DNA of 64,000 bases from Simplicispira sedimenti. GTDB lineage: Bacteria > Pseudomonadota > Gammaproteobacteria > Burkholderiales > Burkholderiaceae_C. The notes below the pieces were generated by a model, which saw only the letters and a program-made list of their open reading frames with translations, was not told the origin of the DNA and ran no database searches. Of this stretch, positions 52,482-61,406 are shown in pieces; within the stretch, counting starts at the first letter, position 1, and the number at the start of each line of letters is the position of its first letter. The stretch spans positions 1-64,000 of the forward strand of contig NZ_JAKVIJ010000014.1 of assembly GCF_022760965.1 (NCBI RefSeq), written 5' to 3'. The translations under genes were made by a program, and so were the position numbers.

Positions 52482-53036
52482 ATGAAAATCGCTCAAGAAA
52501 TCCGCGCCGGCAACGTCATCATGCACGGCAAGGATCCCATGGTCGTGCTCAAGACCGAATACGCACGCGGTGGCCGCAACGCCGCCACCGTGCGCATGAA
52601 GCTCAAGAGCCTGATCGCCAACTTCGGTACCGAAGTGGTGTTCAAGGCCGACGACAAGATGGACCAGATCATTCTGGACAAGAAGGAGTGCACTTACTCC
52701 TACTTCGCCGACCCGCTGTACGTCTGGATGGACGCCGACTACAACCAGTACGAAGTCGAAGCCGAAAACATGGGCGACGCCCTGAACTACCTCGAAGACG
52801 GCATGGCCGCCGAAGTGGTGTTCTACGACGGCAAGGCCATCTCGGTCGAACTGCCCACCAGCGTCGAGCGCGAAATCACTTGGACCGAACCCGCCGTCAA
52901 GGGCGACACGTCCGGCAAGGTGATGAAGCCCGCCAAGATCGCCACCGGCTTCGAAGTGCCCGTGCCCCTGTTCGTGGACCAGGGCGACAAGATCGAAATC
53001 GACACCCGCACCGGCGAGTACCGCAAGCGTGTCTGA
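52482..53036 (+). CDS. efp: Elongation factor P
   Basis: A 184-residue three-domain protein that relieves ribosomes stalled at polyproline. The tip of the first domain reads EYARGGRNAAT, with Arg at position 32 instead of lysine, which fits the rhamnosylated EarP-type class; the gene pair with earP supports it. No epmA/epmB-type gene is needed. Length and the later VELPTSVEREITWTEPAVKGDT motif are normal. The start was chosen at 52482 by family. A strong terminator follows. Confidence 0.97.
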   Translation: MKIAQEIRAGNVIMHGKDPMVVLKTEYARGGRNAATVRMKLKSLIANFGTEVVFKADDKMDQIILDKKECTYSYFADPLYVWMDADYNQYEVEAENMGDALNYLEDGMAAEVVFYDGKAISVELPTSVEREITWTEPAVKGDTSGKVMKPAKIATGFEVPVPLFVDQGDKIEIDTRTGEYRKRV

Positions 53037-53053
53037 AGCAGCTTGGCCCCAGC

Positions 53054-53086
53054 AAAAAGGCTTCCCGAGGGAAGCCTTTTTGTTTT
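53054..53086 (+). terminator. Rho-independent terminator after efp
   Basis: A stem AAAAAGGCTTCCC / GGGAAGCCTTTTT with a three-base loop followed by GTTTTTG. It lies 17 bp after efp and its A-rich left arm could also serve rimO transcription on the other strand. Confidence 0.9.
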
Positions 53087-53149
53087 TGAGCCTTTTGTGG
53101 CTCTGGCGCCCGTCCAGCGGGCGCCATAAGCTATCAATTCAATAGCATC
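53087..53149 (-). repeat. Palindromic repeat copy at the rimO stop codon
   Basis: On the minus strand it reads GCTAT-n7-ATAGC, then GGCGCCCG-n5-CGGGCGCC and AGAGCC. The second stem differs from AGCGCTT/AAGCGCT of the 63-kb copy at both arms, which keeps pairing. The repeat begins at the rimO stop codon. Confidence 0.85.
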
Positions 53150-54539
53150 AGATGGGCTGCGCCACCAGATCGTGGCCCTGCACGCCAACGATGCGCGCCT
53201 TGGTGAATTCGCCCACCTTCAGCTGCTTGCTGATCTTCTCGGGCGGCAGCAACTGCACGGTGCCGTCGATCTCGGGCGCATCGGCATAGCTGCGGCCCAC
53301 GCCGCCCTTGCGGCCCATGGCGGGGGCATGGTCCACCAGCACCTGCATGGTCGCGCCCACGCGGCGCTGCAGCTTGGCCACCGACACGTCCTCGGCCACG
53401 GCCATGAAGCGCGCGCGGCGCTCCTCGCGTTCCTCCAGCGGCAGCATGCCGGGCAGGTTGTTGGCCTCGGCACCGGTCACATCGCTGTAGGCGAAGCAGC
53501 CGGCGCGGTCGATCTGCGCCTCGCGCATGAAGTCGAGCAGGTGCTGGAACTCTTCTTCCGTCTCGCCGGGGAAGCCGGCGATGAAGGTGCTGCGGATCAC
53601 GATGTCGGGGCAGGCCTCACGCCAGCGCTGGATGCGCTCCAGGTTCTTCTCGCCGCTGGCCGGGCGCTTCATGCGCTTGAGCACGTCCGGGTGGCTGTGC
53701 TGGAAGGGCACGTCCAGGTACGGCAACACCAGGCCTTGCGCCATCAGCGGAATGATCTCGTCCACGCTGGGGTAGGGGTACACGTAGTGCAGGCGCACCC
53801 AGGCGCCGTAGGGTGCGGCCATTTCTCCCAGCGACTGCACCAGCTCCAGCAAGCGCGTCTTGACGGGCTTGCCGTCCCAGAAGCCCGTGCGGTACTTCAC
53901 GTCCACGCCATAGGCCGAGGTGTCCTGGCTGATGACCAGCAGCTCCTTCACGCCGCCCTCGAACAAGGCCTTGGCCTCTTTCAGCACGTCGCCGATGGGG
54001 CGCGACACGAGGTCGCCGCGCATCGAGGGGATGATGCAGAAGGTGCAACGGTGGTTGCAGCCCTCGCTGATCTTGAGGTAGGCGTAGTGGCGCGGCGTGA
54101 GCTTGATGCCCGCCTCGCCGAAGGCGCCGGGCACCAGGTCGATGAACGGATCGTGCGGCTTGGGCAGGTGGCGGTGCACGGCATCCATCACATCCTGCGT
54201 GGCCTGCGGGCCGGTCACGGCCAGCACGCTGGGGTGCATCTGCTGCACGAAATTGCCGCCGCCATCGCCCGAACGCGCGCCCAGGCAGCCGGTGACAATG
54301 ACCTTGCCGTTTTCGGCCAGCGCGTCACCGATGGTGTCCAGGCTTTCCTTGACGGCGTCGTCGATGAAGCCGCAAGTGTTGACGATAACCAGGTCCGCGC
54401 CCTCGAAGGACTTGGCGGTCTGGTAGCCCTCGGCGCTGAGTTGCGTGAGGATGAGTTCGGAGTCGGTCAGATTCTTCGGGCAGCCGAGGCTGACGAAGCC
54501 GACCTTGGGGGGTTGGGTGGGGGAGAGTGCTTCGCTCAT
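53148..54539 (-). CDS. rimO: Ribosomal protein S12 methylthiotransferase
   Basis: A 463-residue radical-SAM enzyme that adds a methylthio group to Asp88 of S12. Domains: UPF0004 cluster domain at residues ~12-110 (VGFVSLGCPKN, NTCGFIDDA, TGCLGAR), radical SAM with SEGCNHRCTFCIIPSMRG (residues ~150-168), and a TRAM domain at the C-terminus. Start at 54539 (MSEALSPTQPP) is chosen over an upstream in-frame ATG. It converges with efp and ends inside a palindromic repeat copy. Confidence 0.96.
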   Translation of the reverse strand: MSEALSPTQPPKVGFVSLGCPKNLTDSELILTQLSAEGYQTAKSFEGADLVIVNTCGFIDDAVKESLDTIGDALAENGKVIVTGCLGARSGDGGGNFVQQMHPSVLAVTGPQATQDVMDAVHRHLPKPHDPFIDLVPGAFGEAGIKLTPRHYAYLKISEGCNHRCTFCIIPSMRGDLVSRPIGDVLKEAKALFEGGVKELLVISQDTSAYGVDVKYRTGFWDGKPVKTRLLELVQSLGEMAAPYGAWVRLHYVYPYPSVDEIIPLMAQGLVLPYLDVPFQHSHPDVLKRMKRPASGEKNLERIQRWREACPDIVIRSTFIAGFPGETEEEFQHLLDFMREAQIDRAGCFAYSDVTGAEANNLPGMLPLEEREERRARFMAVAEDVSVAKLQRRVGATMQVLVDHAPAMGRKGGVGRSYADAPEIDGTVQLLPPEKISKQLKVGEFTKARIVGVQGHDLVAQPI

Positions 54540-54588
54540 CCCCCGTATTGTCCCAGCATTGGAACTTCGGGGCGCCGCCCCCCTGATT

Positions 54589-55125
54589 TCAGCGCTTGAG
54601 GCCAAAGGCGCCGAGCATCTGCTCGGTCTGTTTCTGCATCTGCTCCTGCATCTGCGTGAACAGGGTGCGCGACTGCTCGGTGTAGTTGCCCATCAGCCCC
54701 TGCACCATGGGCGACTGCGCCCCCATGAACTTGGCCCAGGCCTCGGGCGTCATGCCCGGCGACTGCTCGGCCAGGCGCGCCTGCATGTCGGTGAACATCT
54801 GGATGTTCTTCTCCAGGTAGCTGCCCATGAAGCCCTGCATGGCATGGCCGTAAAAACGGATGATGTTGGCCAGCACCGCCTCGCTGAACATGGGCGCGCC
54901 GCCCGCCTCTTCTTCCAGGATGATCTGCAGCAGGATGCTGCGCGTGATGTCCTCGCCCGTCTTGGCGTCGCGCACCACCAGGTTCTCGCTCGCCATCACC
55001 AGTTGCTTGACCTCGGCCAGTGTGATGTAGGTGGACGTGGTGGTGTCGTAGAGGCGCCGGTTGGGGTATTTCTTGATCACGCGCTGCGCCGACTTGGCGG
55101 CGGATGCGGCTTGGGTTTCTGGCAC
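54589..55125 (-). CDS. phaR: Polyhydroxyalkanoate synthesis repressor PhaR
   Basis: A 178-residue regulator that senses PHB granules and represses phasin genes and its own gene. The N-terminal DNA-binding PHB_acc_N domain is VIKKYPNRRLYDTTTSTYITLAEVKQLV with SILLQIILEEE; two PHB_acc repeats follow (NIIRFYGHAMQGFMGSYLEKN and FMGAQSPMVQGLMGNYTEQS), and the C-terminus is Gln/Met rich. It diverges from the pta gene, and a PhaR-like site lies between. Confidence 0.95.
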   Translation of the reverse strand: MPETQAASAAKSAQRVIKKYPNRRLYDTTTSTYITLAEVKQLVMASENLVVRDAKTGEDITRSILLQIILEEEAGGAPMFSEAVLANIIRFYGHAMQGFMGSYLEKNIQMFTDMQARLAEQSPGMTPEAWAKFMGAQSPMVQGLMGNYTEQSRTLFTQMQEQMQKQTEQMLGAFGLKR

Positions 55126-55230
55126 GGAAGAGGCTCCTCGGGGATGACTGGGCAGCAGTGTTTTGCAGTGCAGCAGATTTTAGAGGGAGCACTCAAGGCT
55201 CCATGCAGAGGAATACCCTGAGAACCCTTG

Positions 55231-55241
55231 CTGCAACGCAG
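55231..55241. promoter_or_regulatory. phaR: Candidate PhaR operator CTGC-N3-GCAG
   Basis: CTGC-AAC-GCAG lies between the divergent phaR and pta genes. TGC-rich CTGC-N3/4-GCAG sequences are the sites reported for PhaR in Paracoccus. A second TGC-rich stretch (TTTTGCAGTGCAGCAG) is at 55161-55176. It may allow autoregulation and may also affect the pta gene. Confidence 0.5.
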
Positions 55242-55302
55242 CATCAGTGCAGCCATATCGTGCTACCGTTGGGTCTGTTTATTGCTCACAACGCACCTGA
55301 AC

Positions 55303-56724
55303 ATGACACCCACCACCGAATGGCTTGAGAACATCACTTACGACGAGCTGCAGGTAGGCCAGAGCGCAAGACTCTTGCGCACCCTGAGCATGGCCGACAT
55401 CCAGGCCTTTGCAGCCGTTTCTGGCGACACCAACCCCGCCCACCTCAACAGCGACTACGCCAACGACACCTTGTTCCACGGGGTGATCGCGCACGGCATG
55501 TGGGGCGGCGCACTGATCTCCGCCCTGCTGGGCACACAGTTTCCCGGGCCGGGCACCATCTATGTGTCGCAGGACCTGCATTTCACCCGCCCGGTGCGCG
55601 TGGGCGACACCCTGACCGTGACCGCCACCGTGCTGCGCAAGATCGAGGACCGCAAACAGGTGGAACTCGATTGCAAGGCCGTGAACCAGAAAGGCGAACC
55701 CGTGCTGCACGGCTTGGCCCGGGTGCTGGCGCCGCAGAAGAAGGTGCGCCTGCCCCAATCGCACGCGCCGCAGATCCAGCTCTTCGACCCGCAGGCGCGA
55801 CTGCGCGACCTGCTGGCCATGGGCCAGGGACTGGCGCCAGAGCGCTGTGCAGTGGTGCACCCCTGCGACCCCGAGTCCCTGCGCGGCGCCATGGATGCGG
55901 CAGCCCACGGCCTGATCGCACCGGTGTTGATCGCCCCCGAAGCCCGCCTGCGCGCCATAGCCGAACAGGCAGGCATCAACCTGCACGGTGCCGAGATCCT
56001 GGCCGTGGAGCACAGCCACGCCGCAGCCGCCAAGGCCGCCGAGCTGGCGGCACTGGGACAGGTGGGCATGTTGATGAAAGGCAGCCTGCACACCGATGAG
56101 TTGATGCAGGCGGTGCTCGGGCAGCGTGCATTGCGCACCGGGCGCCGCATGTCGCATGTGTTCCGGTTTGACGTTCCGCTGTATCCCAAGCAGCTGCTGA
56201 TCACCGACGCTGCACTCAACATCCGCCCCACCCTCGCGGAAAAAGCCGACATCATCAGCAACGCGATCGACTTTGCCCGCATCCTGGGCGTGGAAGTACC
56301 GCGCGTGGCCATCCTCTCTGCGGTGGAGACCGTCAATCCCAGCATTCCCTCGACCCTGGATGCTGCAGCCCTGTGCAAGATGGCCGATCGGCGCCAGATC
56401 TCAGGCGGCATCCTCGACGGCCCACTGGCCTTCGACAACGCCATCTCGATGCAGGCCGCACAGATCAAGGACATCAACTCACCGGTGGCGGGTCAGGCAG
56501 ACATTCTGGCCGTACCCGACCTGGAGAGCGGCAACATGTTGGCCAAGCAACTGGACTACCTGGCTGGCGCTTCGAGTTCCGGCATCGTGCTGGGCGCCCG
56601 CGTACCCATTGCCCTGACGAGCCGCGCCGAAGGCCCCCAGGCCAGAGTGGCGTCCGCACTGCTGTCGCGGCTGGTGGCACACCACCGCTCCCGCACGGCG
56701 GCCAGTGAATCCTCGGTGGGCTGA
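55303..56724 (+). CDS. MaoC-like hydratase fused to phosphate acetyltransferase
   Basis: A 473-residue fusion. Residues ~10-130 are a MaoC/R-specific enoyl-CoA hydratase hot-dog domain with the catalytic D-x4-H in SGDTNPAHLN; residues ~170-465 are a phosphate acetyl/butyryl-transferase domain (VLIAPEARLRAIAEQAG, LEKADIISNAIDFARILG-type). Such fusions make acyl phosphate from acyl-CoA next to an acetate kinase, here the following gene. The MaoC part may link fatty acid or PHB intermediates. Start at 55303 (MTPTTEWLEN) is family-based; a longer frame exists. The ackA start lies 11 bp downstream. Confidence 0.92.
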   Translation: MTPTTEWLENITYDELQVGQSARLLRTLSMADIQAFAAVSGDTNPAHLNSDYANDTLFHGVIAHGMWGGALISALLGTQFPGPGTIYVSQDLHFTRPVRVGDTLTVTATVLRKIEDRKQVELDCKAVNQKGEPVLHGLARVLAPQKKVRLPQSHAPQIQLFDPQARLRDLLAMGQGLAPERCAVVHPCDPESLRGAMDAAAHGLIAPVLIAPEARLRAIAEQAGINLHGAEILAVEHSHAAAAKAAELAALGQVGMLMKGSLHTDELMQAVLGQRALRTGRRMSHVFRFDVPLYPKQLLITDAALNIRPTLAEKADIISNAIDFARILGVEVPRVAILSAVETVNPSIPSTLDAAALCKMADRRQISGGILDGPLAFDNAISMQAAQIKDINSPVAGQADILAVPDLESGNMLAKQLDYLAGASSSGIVLGARVPIALTSRAEGPQARVASALLSRLVAHHRSRTAASESSVG

Positions 56725-56735
56725 AGGGCAGCAGC

Positions 56736-57920
56736 ATGGCCATTCTCGCAGTCAACGCCGGCTCTTCCACGCTCAAGTTTTCGGTTCACCCCTTGCAGAA
56801 CCAGGGGGTCCTCGACCCCGTTCTGATCGGCAACATCCAGGGTCTGGAACCCGCAGGCCAGCCCCGCATGGACTGGATCTGGCAGGGCCAACGCCACCAA
56901 CGCGCACTGCCCACCGTGGAAGGAACCTCCTTCGAGAGAGCGCTGCACGCGCTGCACGGGTTGCTGGCCGAACTGCCCGCCCTGCCCCCGCTGCGCGCCG
57001 TGGCGCACCGCGTGGTGCATGGCGGCCACCAGTACCAGCACAGCGTACGCATCACACCCGAGGTACTGCGTGCACTGGAGCAGCTCAACTCGCTGGCCCC
57101 GCTGCACCAGCCGCACAATCTGGCCGGCATCCGGGCCTTCACCGCGGCCTTTCCGGAACTGCCCCAGGTGGCCTGCTTTGACACGGCCTTTCACGCCACG
57201 CTGCCGCGCGAGGAATCCCACTACGCACTGCCCCAGACACTGGCGGACCAGGGCGTGCGCAGGTACGGCTTCCACGGGTTGTCGTACCAGTCCATCATGG
57301 GCACGCTGCAATCGTGCAGCGCACGGGCCCACGGGCGCACCCTCATGGCCCACCTGGGCAACGGCGCCAGCCTGTGCGCCACCCTACAAGGGCGCAGCCA
57401 GGCAACGACCATGGGGTTCTCGGCACTCGACGGGCTGGTGATGGGCACACGCTGCGGATCCATTGACCCCGGCGTACTGCTGTACCTGCTGGAGCAAGGC
57501 TGGGACCACGACCGCATTCAGGCCCTGCTGTACCGCCAGAGCGGCCTGCTGGGCGTTTCCGGCATTGCCGCCGACATGCGCACCCTGCGCGCCAGCACCG
57601 CGCCTGCAGCGCAGTTCGCCATTGAACTGTTCACACGGCGCGTGGTGCGTGCCACGGGTGAACTCAGCGCCTGCATTGGCGGACTGGATGTGCTGGCCTT
57701 CAGTGGCGGCATTGGCGAGAACGACAGCCTGCTGCGCGCCGACGTGGCCCAGCGCCTGGCCTACCTGGGCGTGCGGGTGGATGCCACACTGAACGCACGG
57801 CCCGCGCATGGCCATGCAGCCTGGGCCATCCACGCACCGGACAGCGCCGTGGAAGTCTGGGTTGTACCCACCGACGAAGGCCGCGTGGCCGCAGCCGAAG
57901 CGGCTGCGCTGGTGCTGTGA
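56736..57920 (+). CDS. ackA: Acetate/propionate kinase
   Basis: A 394-residue ASKHA-fold kinase that converts acetyl phosphate and ADP to acetate and ATP. Visible are AVNAGSSTLKFSV at the N-terminus, RVVHGG, FDTAFHATLP, RRYGFHGLSYQSI, LGNGASLCA, MGFSALDGLVMGTRCGSIDPG and FSGGIGENDSLLR. It works with the phosphate acetyltransferase before it; together they turn acetyl-CoA into acetate and ATP or the reverse. Confidence 0.95.
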   Translation: MAILAVNAGSSTLKFSVHPLQNQGVLDPVLIGNIQGLEPAGQPRMDWIWQGQRHQRALPTVEGTSFERALHALHGLLAELPALPPLRAVAHRVVHGGHQYQHSVRITPEVLRALEQLNSLAPLHQPHNLAGIRAFTAAFPELPQVACFDTAFHATLPREESHYALPQTLADQGVRRYGFHGLSYQSIMGTLQSCSARAHGRTLMAHLGNGASLCATLQGRSQATTMGFSALDGLVMGTRCGSIDPGVLLYLLEQGWDHDRIQALLYRQSGLLGVSGIAADMRTLRASTAPAAQFAIELFTRRVVRATGELSACIGGLDVLAFSGGIGENDSLLRADVAQRLAYLGVRVDATLNARPAHGHAAWAIHAPDSAVEVWVVPTDEGRVAAAEAAALVL

Positions 57921-57970
57921 TGCGGTGATTCAGGACCTGTGGGGTGTGAACAGGCCCACCCCAAAAGCCC

Positions 57971-58004
57971 AAACAAAAACGGGGTCTGCACGAATGCAGA
58001 CCCC
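57971..58004 (-). terminator. Terminator after tRNA-Val (GAC)
   Basis: A 10-bp stem GGGGTCTGCA / TGCAGACCCC with a four-base loop; on the minus strand it is followed by GTTTTTGTTT, just past the tRNA 3-prime end. The same stem, with a weaker T run, faces the end of ackA. Confidence 0.75.
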
Positions 58005-58009
58005 GGTGT

Positions 58010-58086
58010 TGGTAGGCGCGATTGGACTCGAACCAACGACCCCCACCATGTCAAGGTGGTGCTCTAACCAGCTGAGCTACGCGCCT
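58010..58086 (-). tRNA. tRNA-Val (GAC)
   Basis: Minus-strand 77-nt cloverleaf: acceptor AGGCGCG pairing with CGCGCCT, encoded CCA, D-arm TAGCTCAGCTGGTTAGAGC, anticodon GAC in CTTGACATG and T-arm GGTTCGAGTCC. It lies downstream of relA on the same strand. Confidence 0.96.
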
Positions 58087-58162
58087 GTGTTTGTTCGAGA
58101 GATGGGATTGTAGCAGCAAATTTGGCCCGTCTTGGCCAAATTGCAAAAAACCCGATTTCTGA

Positions 58163-60394
58163 TCAACGCCTGCGCGCCGAGCGCACACCGGCCACGCTGG
58201 CCACGGTGCCCAGCACCTTGTTCAGACGGCCAGAATCGGCCACCTCGACGGTGAAGGTCATCCAGGCCGTGCCCTTGACCGATTGCGTCTGCACGCCGAT
58301 CACGTTCATCTTTTCCTTGGCGAACACTTCCGAAATGTCGCGCAGCAGGCCCTGGCGGTCGGCTGCCTCGATGGCCACATCCACCGGGTACACCGAACCC
58401 ACGGCGCCCTTGGGCACGCCCCACTCCACGTCAATGACACGCTCGGCGCTGCGTGCAGCCATTTCGCGGAAGTTGCTGCAATCCGCACGGTGGATGCTGA
58501 CGCCCTTGCCGCGTGTGACAAAGCCCCGGATATCGTCGGGCGGTGCAGGCTTGCAGCACTTGGCCAACTGCGTCATGAGCGATTCAACGCCCACCACCAG
58601 AACCCCGCCCTTGGGGGTGCTGCCGGTATTGCGCGACTTCTTGAGCAGCAGGAAGTCGTCGGGCGGCAGCGAGGGCTCGGGCGGACGCAGCAGGTTTTCA
58701 ATGTTGCGCAGCGAGAACTCGTCCTTGCCCACCACCTCGAACAGCGCATCGGCCGACTTGAAGCCGAGCTGGCTGGCCAGGTCTTCCAGGCGCATGGCGG
58801 TCTTGCCTTCGCGCTGCAGGAGTTTTTCCACTGCCTCGCGGCCGCGCGCAATGGTTTCGTGCTGCTGCTGCGCATTGAACCAGGCACGCACCTTGGCACG
58901 CGCACGGTGGCTGCCCAGGTAGCCCAGCTCGGTGTTGAGCCAGTCGCGCGAGGGGCCGCCTTCCTTGGCCGTGGTGACTTCCACCGTCTGGCCGTTTTGC
59001 AACGGGGTGTTGAGCGGCACCATGACGCCGTCGATGCGCGCACCACGGCAGCGGTGGCCCACGCTGGTGTGCACGGTGTAGGCAAAGTCCACGGGCGTGG
59101 AGCCCTTGGGCAGTTCGACGATGGCGGCGTTGGGGGTCAGTACATAGATGCGGTCGTCGAACAGACCGGCATGCTGGGGCGCACCCGCCAGGTCACGCTC
59201 CCAGGCCAACAACTGGCGCAGCACGGCGATCTTGGAGTCGTAGTCGCCGCCGGCCGTTACGCCCGCATAGCCCTTGCTTCCGGCCTCCTTGTAGGCCCAG
59301 TGCGCAGCCACGCCGTGCTCGGCGTGGTCGTGCATGGCCTGGGTGCGGATCTGGATTTCCACCGGGCGGCCCGAGTCGTCGCGCACGATGGTGTGCAGCG
59401 ACTGGTAGCCGTTGGGCTTGGGCTTGGCAATGTAGTCGTCGAACTCCTCCACCAGCGGCGTGAAGCGCGAATGCACCCAGCTCAGCGCAGAGTAGCAATC
59501 CTTGACGCTGGGCACGATGACACGCAGCGCGCGCACATCAAACACCTGATCGAAGTTGAGCGACTTGCCGCGCATCTTCTTGACGATGCTGTAGATGTGC
59601 TTGGGCCGCCCCGTGACCGTGGCACTGATGCTCTGGGCACGCAACTGCGATTCCACGCGCTCACGCAGTTGCGCCATGTTGACTTCGCGCTCGGTGCGCT
59701 TTTCGTCCAGCAGGCGGGCCACCTCGCGGTAGGTGTCGGGCTCCAGAAAGCGGAAGGAGAGGTCCTCCATCTCCCACTTGATCTGCCAGATGCCCAGGCG
59801 GTTGGCCAGGGGTGCAAACACGTGCAGCGACTCACGCGCCAGCGCTGGCGGCACAGGCTTTTTGCTGGCCGCGTAGTAACGCAAGGTTTGCAGGCGCGAG
59901 GCCAGGCGCAGCATGACCACGCGCAGATCGCGCGAGAACGCGAGCAGCATCTTGCGCACGGTTTCGGTCTGCGCGGCCACATCGTCCACCTGCTGGCCCG
60001 CGGCCTGGGCCATGCGCGTCTGGTACTGCACGCGCATGAGCTGTGTGGTCTCCACCGCCAGCGTGGCGAAGTTGTCGCCAAAGGCCTTGGCGATCACCTC
60101 CTGCGGCTTGTTCAGGTGCTCACAGGCGTGCACCAGGTAGCTGGCGGCCTGCATGGCCTCGGAGCCGCCAATGGACTTGAGGATGGTCGCCACCGCATCG
60201 GCGTGGGCCAGGGTGTTTTCACCGGAATCCAGGCACTCGCCCCCGATCAATGGCTCGGCAAAGCTGCGCGCGCGCTCCAGTGCGTGGCGCTGCTCGGGCA
60301 GGGTGTGCGCGGTGGCGGCGATCAGTTGGGGCACGCTCTCCATACCGGGCCCACCGGAGGGCGGTGCCACCGGGAGCATCGTCTGACTTTTCAT
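58163..60394 (-). CDS. relA: (p)ppGpp synthetase RelA
   Basis: A 743-residue RelA/SpoT homologue, the length of E. coli RelA. Order: pseudo-hydrolase HD region (residues ~50-190), synthetase (~250-370, with EEFDDYIAKPKPNGYQSLHT), TGS domain (~405-470), zinc-finger-like region with CC (LAKCCKPAPPDDIRGFVTRG) and the C-terminal ACT domain. The HD signature is replaced in ASYLVHACEHL, where Asp would normally follow His, so hydrolase activity is probably lost and this is the synthetase-only, ribosome-linked enzyme. Start at 60394 (MKSQTMLPVA) follows family length. The hydrolase gene before it ends 14 bp away. Confidence 0.93.
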   Translation of the reverse strand: MKSQTMLPVAPPSGGPGMESVPQLIAATAHTLPEQRHALERARSFAEPLIGGECLDSGENTLAHADAVATILKSIGGSEAMQAASYLVHACEHLNKPQEVIAKAFGDNFATLAVETTQLMRVQYQTRMAQAAGQQVDDVAAQTETVRKMLLAFSRDLRVVMLRLASRLQTLRYYAASKKPVPPALARESLHVFAPLANRLGIWQIKWEMEDLSFRFLEPDTYREVARLLDEKRTEREVNMAQLRERVESQLRAQSISATVTGRPKHIYSIVKKMRGKSLNFDQVFDVRALRVIVPSVKDCYSALSWVHSRFTPLVEEFDDYIAKPKPNGYQSLHTIVRDDSGRPVEIQIRTQAMHDHAEHGVAAHWAYKEAGSKGYAGVTAGGDYDSKIAVLRQLLAWERDLAGAPQHAGLFDDRIYVLTPNAAIVELPKGSTPVDFAYTVHTSVGHRCRGARIDGVMVPLNTPLQNGQTVEVTTAKEGGPSRDWLNTELGYLGSHRARAKVRAWFNAQQQHETIARGREAVEKLLQREGKTAMRLEDLASQLGFKSADALFEVVGKDEFSLRNIENLLRPPEPSLPPDDFLLLKKSRNTGSTPKGGVLVVGVESLMTQLAKCCKPAPPDDIRGFVTRGKGVSIHRADCSNFREMAARSAERVIDVEWGVPKGAVGSVYPVDVAIEAADRQGLLRDISEVFAKEKMNVIGVQTQSVKGTAWMTFTVEVADSGRLNKVLGTVASVAGVRSARRR

Positions 60395-60408
60395 GCAGCA
60401 GTCCCGGC

Positions 60409-61335
60409 TCAGCTCAACAAAAAGGACGTGACCGCCGCCACCTGGTCGTCCGCTACCAGCGTGGGCGCATGGCCCACCCCCTCGAACTCCACCAGCATCG
60501 CACGCGGCCCGCGCTGGCCCATGGCCTGTGCCGTGGCACGCGAGAGCAGATCGGACTGCGCGCCACGCAGCAGCAGCGTGCGCGCCTGGATCTGGTCGTA
60601 CCACTGCCACAGCGCGGATTCGCCCGCAGCTGCAGCCTCCTGGGTGAGCGCACGGAAAGGCACAGCGATGGCCGGGTCATAGTGCAGCCCCCAGCCCCCC
60701 TCGGGCAGCGCACGCAACAGGGGACGGGTGAGATCCATCCACTGCTGCGGCGTGTGCGGCCCGAAGCCGGTGGACAGCGTCCACAGCATGTCGGCCGCCT
60801 GCTGCTCCGACGCAAACCGCACCGGCTGCCCCAGGTACTGGCCAATGCGCACCAGTGCCTCCCACTGGATGGCCGGCCCCACATCGTTGAGCACCAAGCG
60901 GCGCACAGGCACCGGCAACGGCAGACCTGGCTGACCGCACAAGGCCATGCCGATGAGACCGCCCATGCTGGTGCCGACCCAGTCCAGCGCGTCCAACGGG
61001 GACTGCTGGTGCAGGTGTTGCAACAAGGCCAGCATGTCGGCAGCGTACTGGCCCACGTGGTAGCCCATGGGGTCGGCCAGCCAATCGCTGTGGCCGCGGC
61101 CCACCACGTCGGGGCAGACCACGCGCACGCGGTGGCACAGGGCCCGGGCCAGGGTATCGAAGTCGCGCCCCTGGCGCGACAGGCCGTGTGCGCAGACCAC
61201 CACATGCGGGTGCTGCGGGTTGCCGGTGGCATTCCACTCCCACCAGGCCATGCGGTGTTCCTGCGTGGGACTCTGGCCTTGGCGCACAGCGGCGGGGCCG
61301 GGGCAGGATACGTAGTTCAGCCTAGGTTCAATCAT
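60409..61335 (-). CDS. Alpha/beta hydrolase
   Basis: A 308-residue soluble alpha/beta hydrolase. The nucleophile elbow is GTSMGGLIG (Ser ~140), an oxyanion HG is in VVCAHGLSRQGRDFDTLA, and the catalytic His is in FEGVGHAPTLVADDQ near the C-terminus; an Asp in RGAQSDLLS is the likely acid. Signature order suits the esterase/dienelactone-type group; PHB-depolymerase activity is not indicated. Start 61335 (MIEPRLNYV) is chosen; a frame extends 19 codons upstream. It is co-directional with relA and diverges from bdhA. Confidence 0.85.
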   Translation of the reverse strand: MIEPRLNYVSCPGPAAVRQGQSPTQEHRMAWWEWNATGNPQHPHVVVCAHGLSRQGRDFDTLARALCHRVRVVCPDVVGRGHSDWLADPMGYHVGQYAADMLALLQHLHQQSPLDALDWVGTSMGGLIGMALCGQPGLPLPVPVRRLVLNDVGPAIQWEALVRIGQYLGQPVRFASEQQAADMLWTLSTGFGPHTPQQWMDLTRPLLRALPEGGWGLHYDPAIAVPFRALTQEAAAAGESALWQWYDQIQARTLLLRGAQSDLLSRATAQAMGQRGPRAMLVEFEGVGHAPTLVADDQVAAVTSFLLS

Positions 61336-61406
61336 GGATGCGCCTTGCAATATCGGTGCTCGATAATTCTTGTTTGTCGCATCGTAATTCATTCGGAGAT
61401 TGACTC

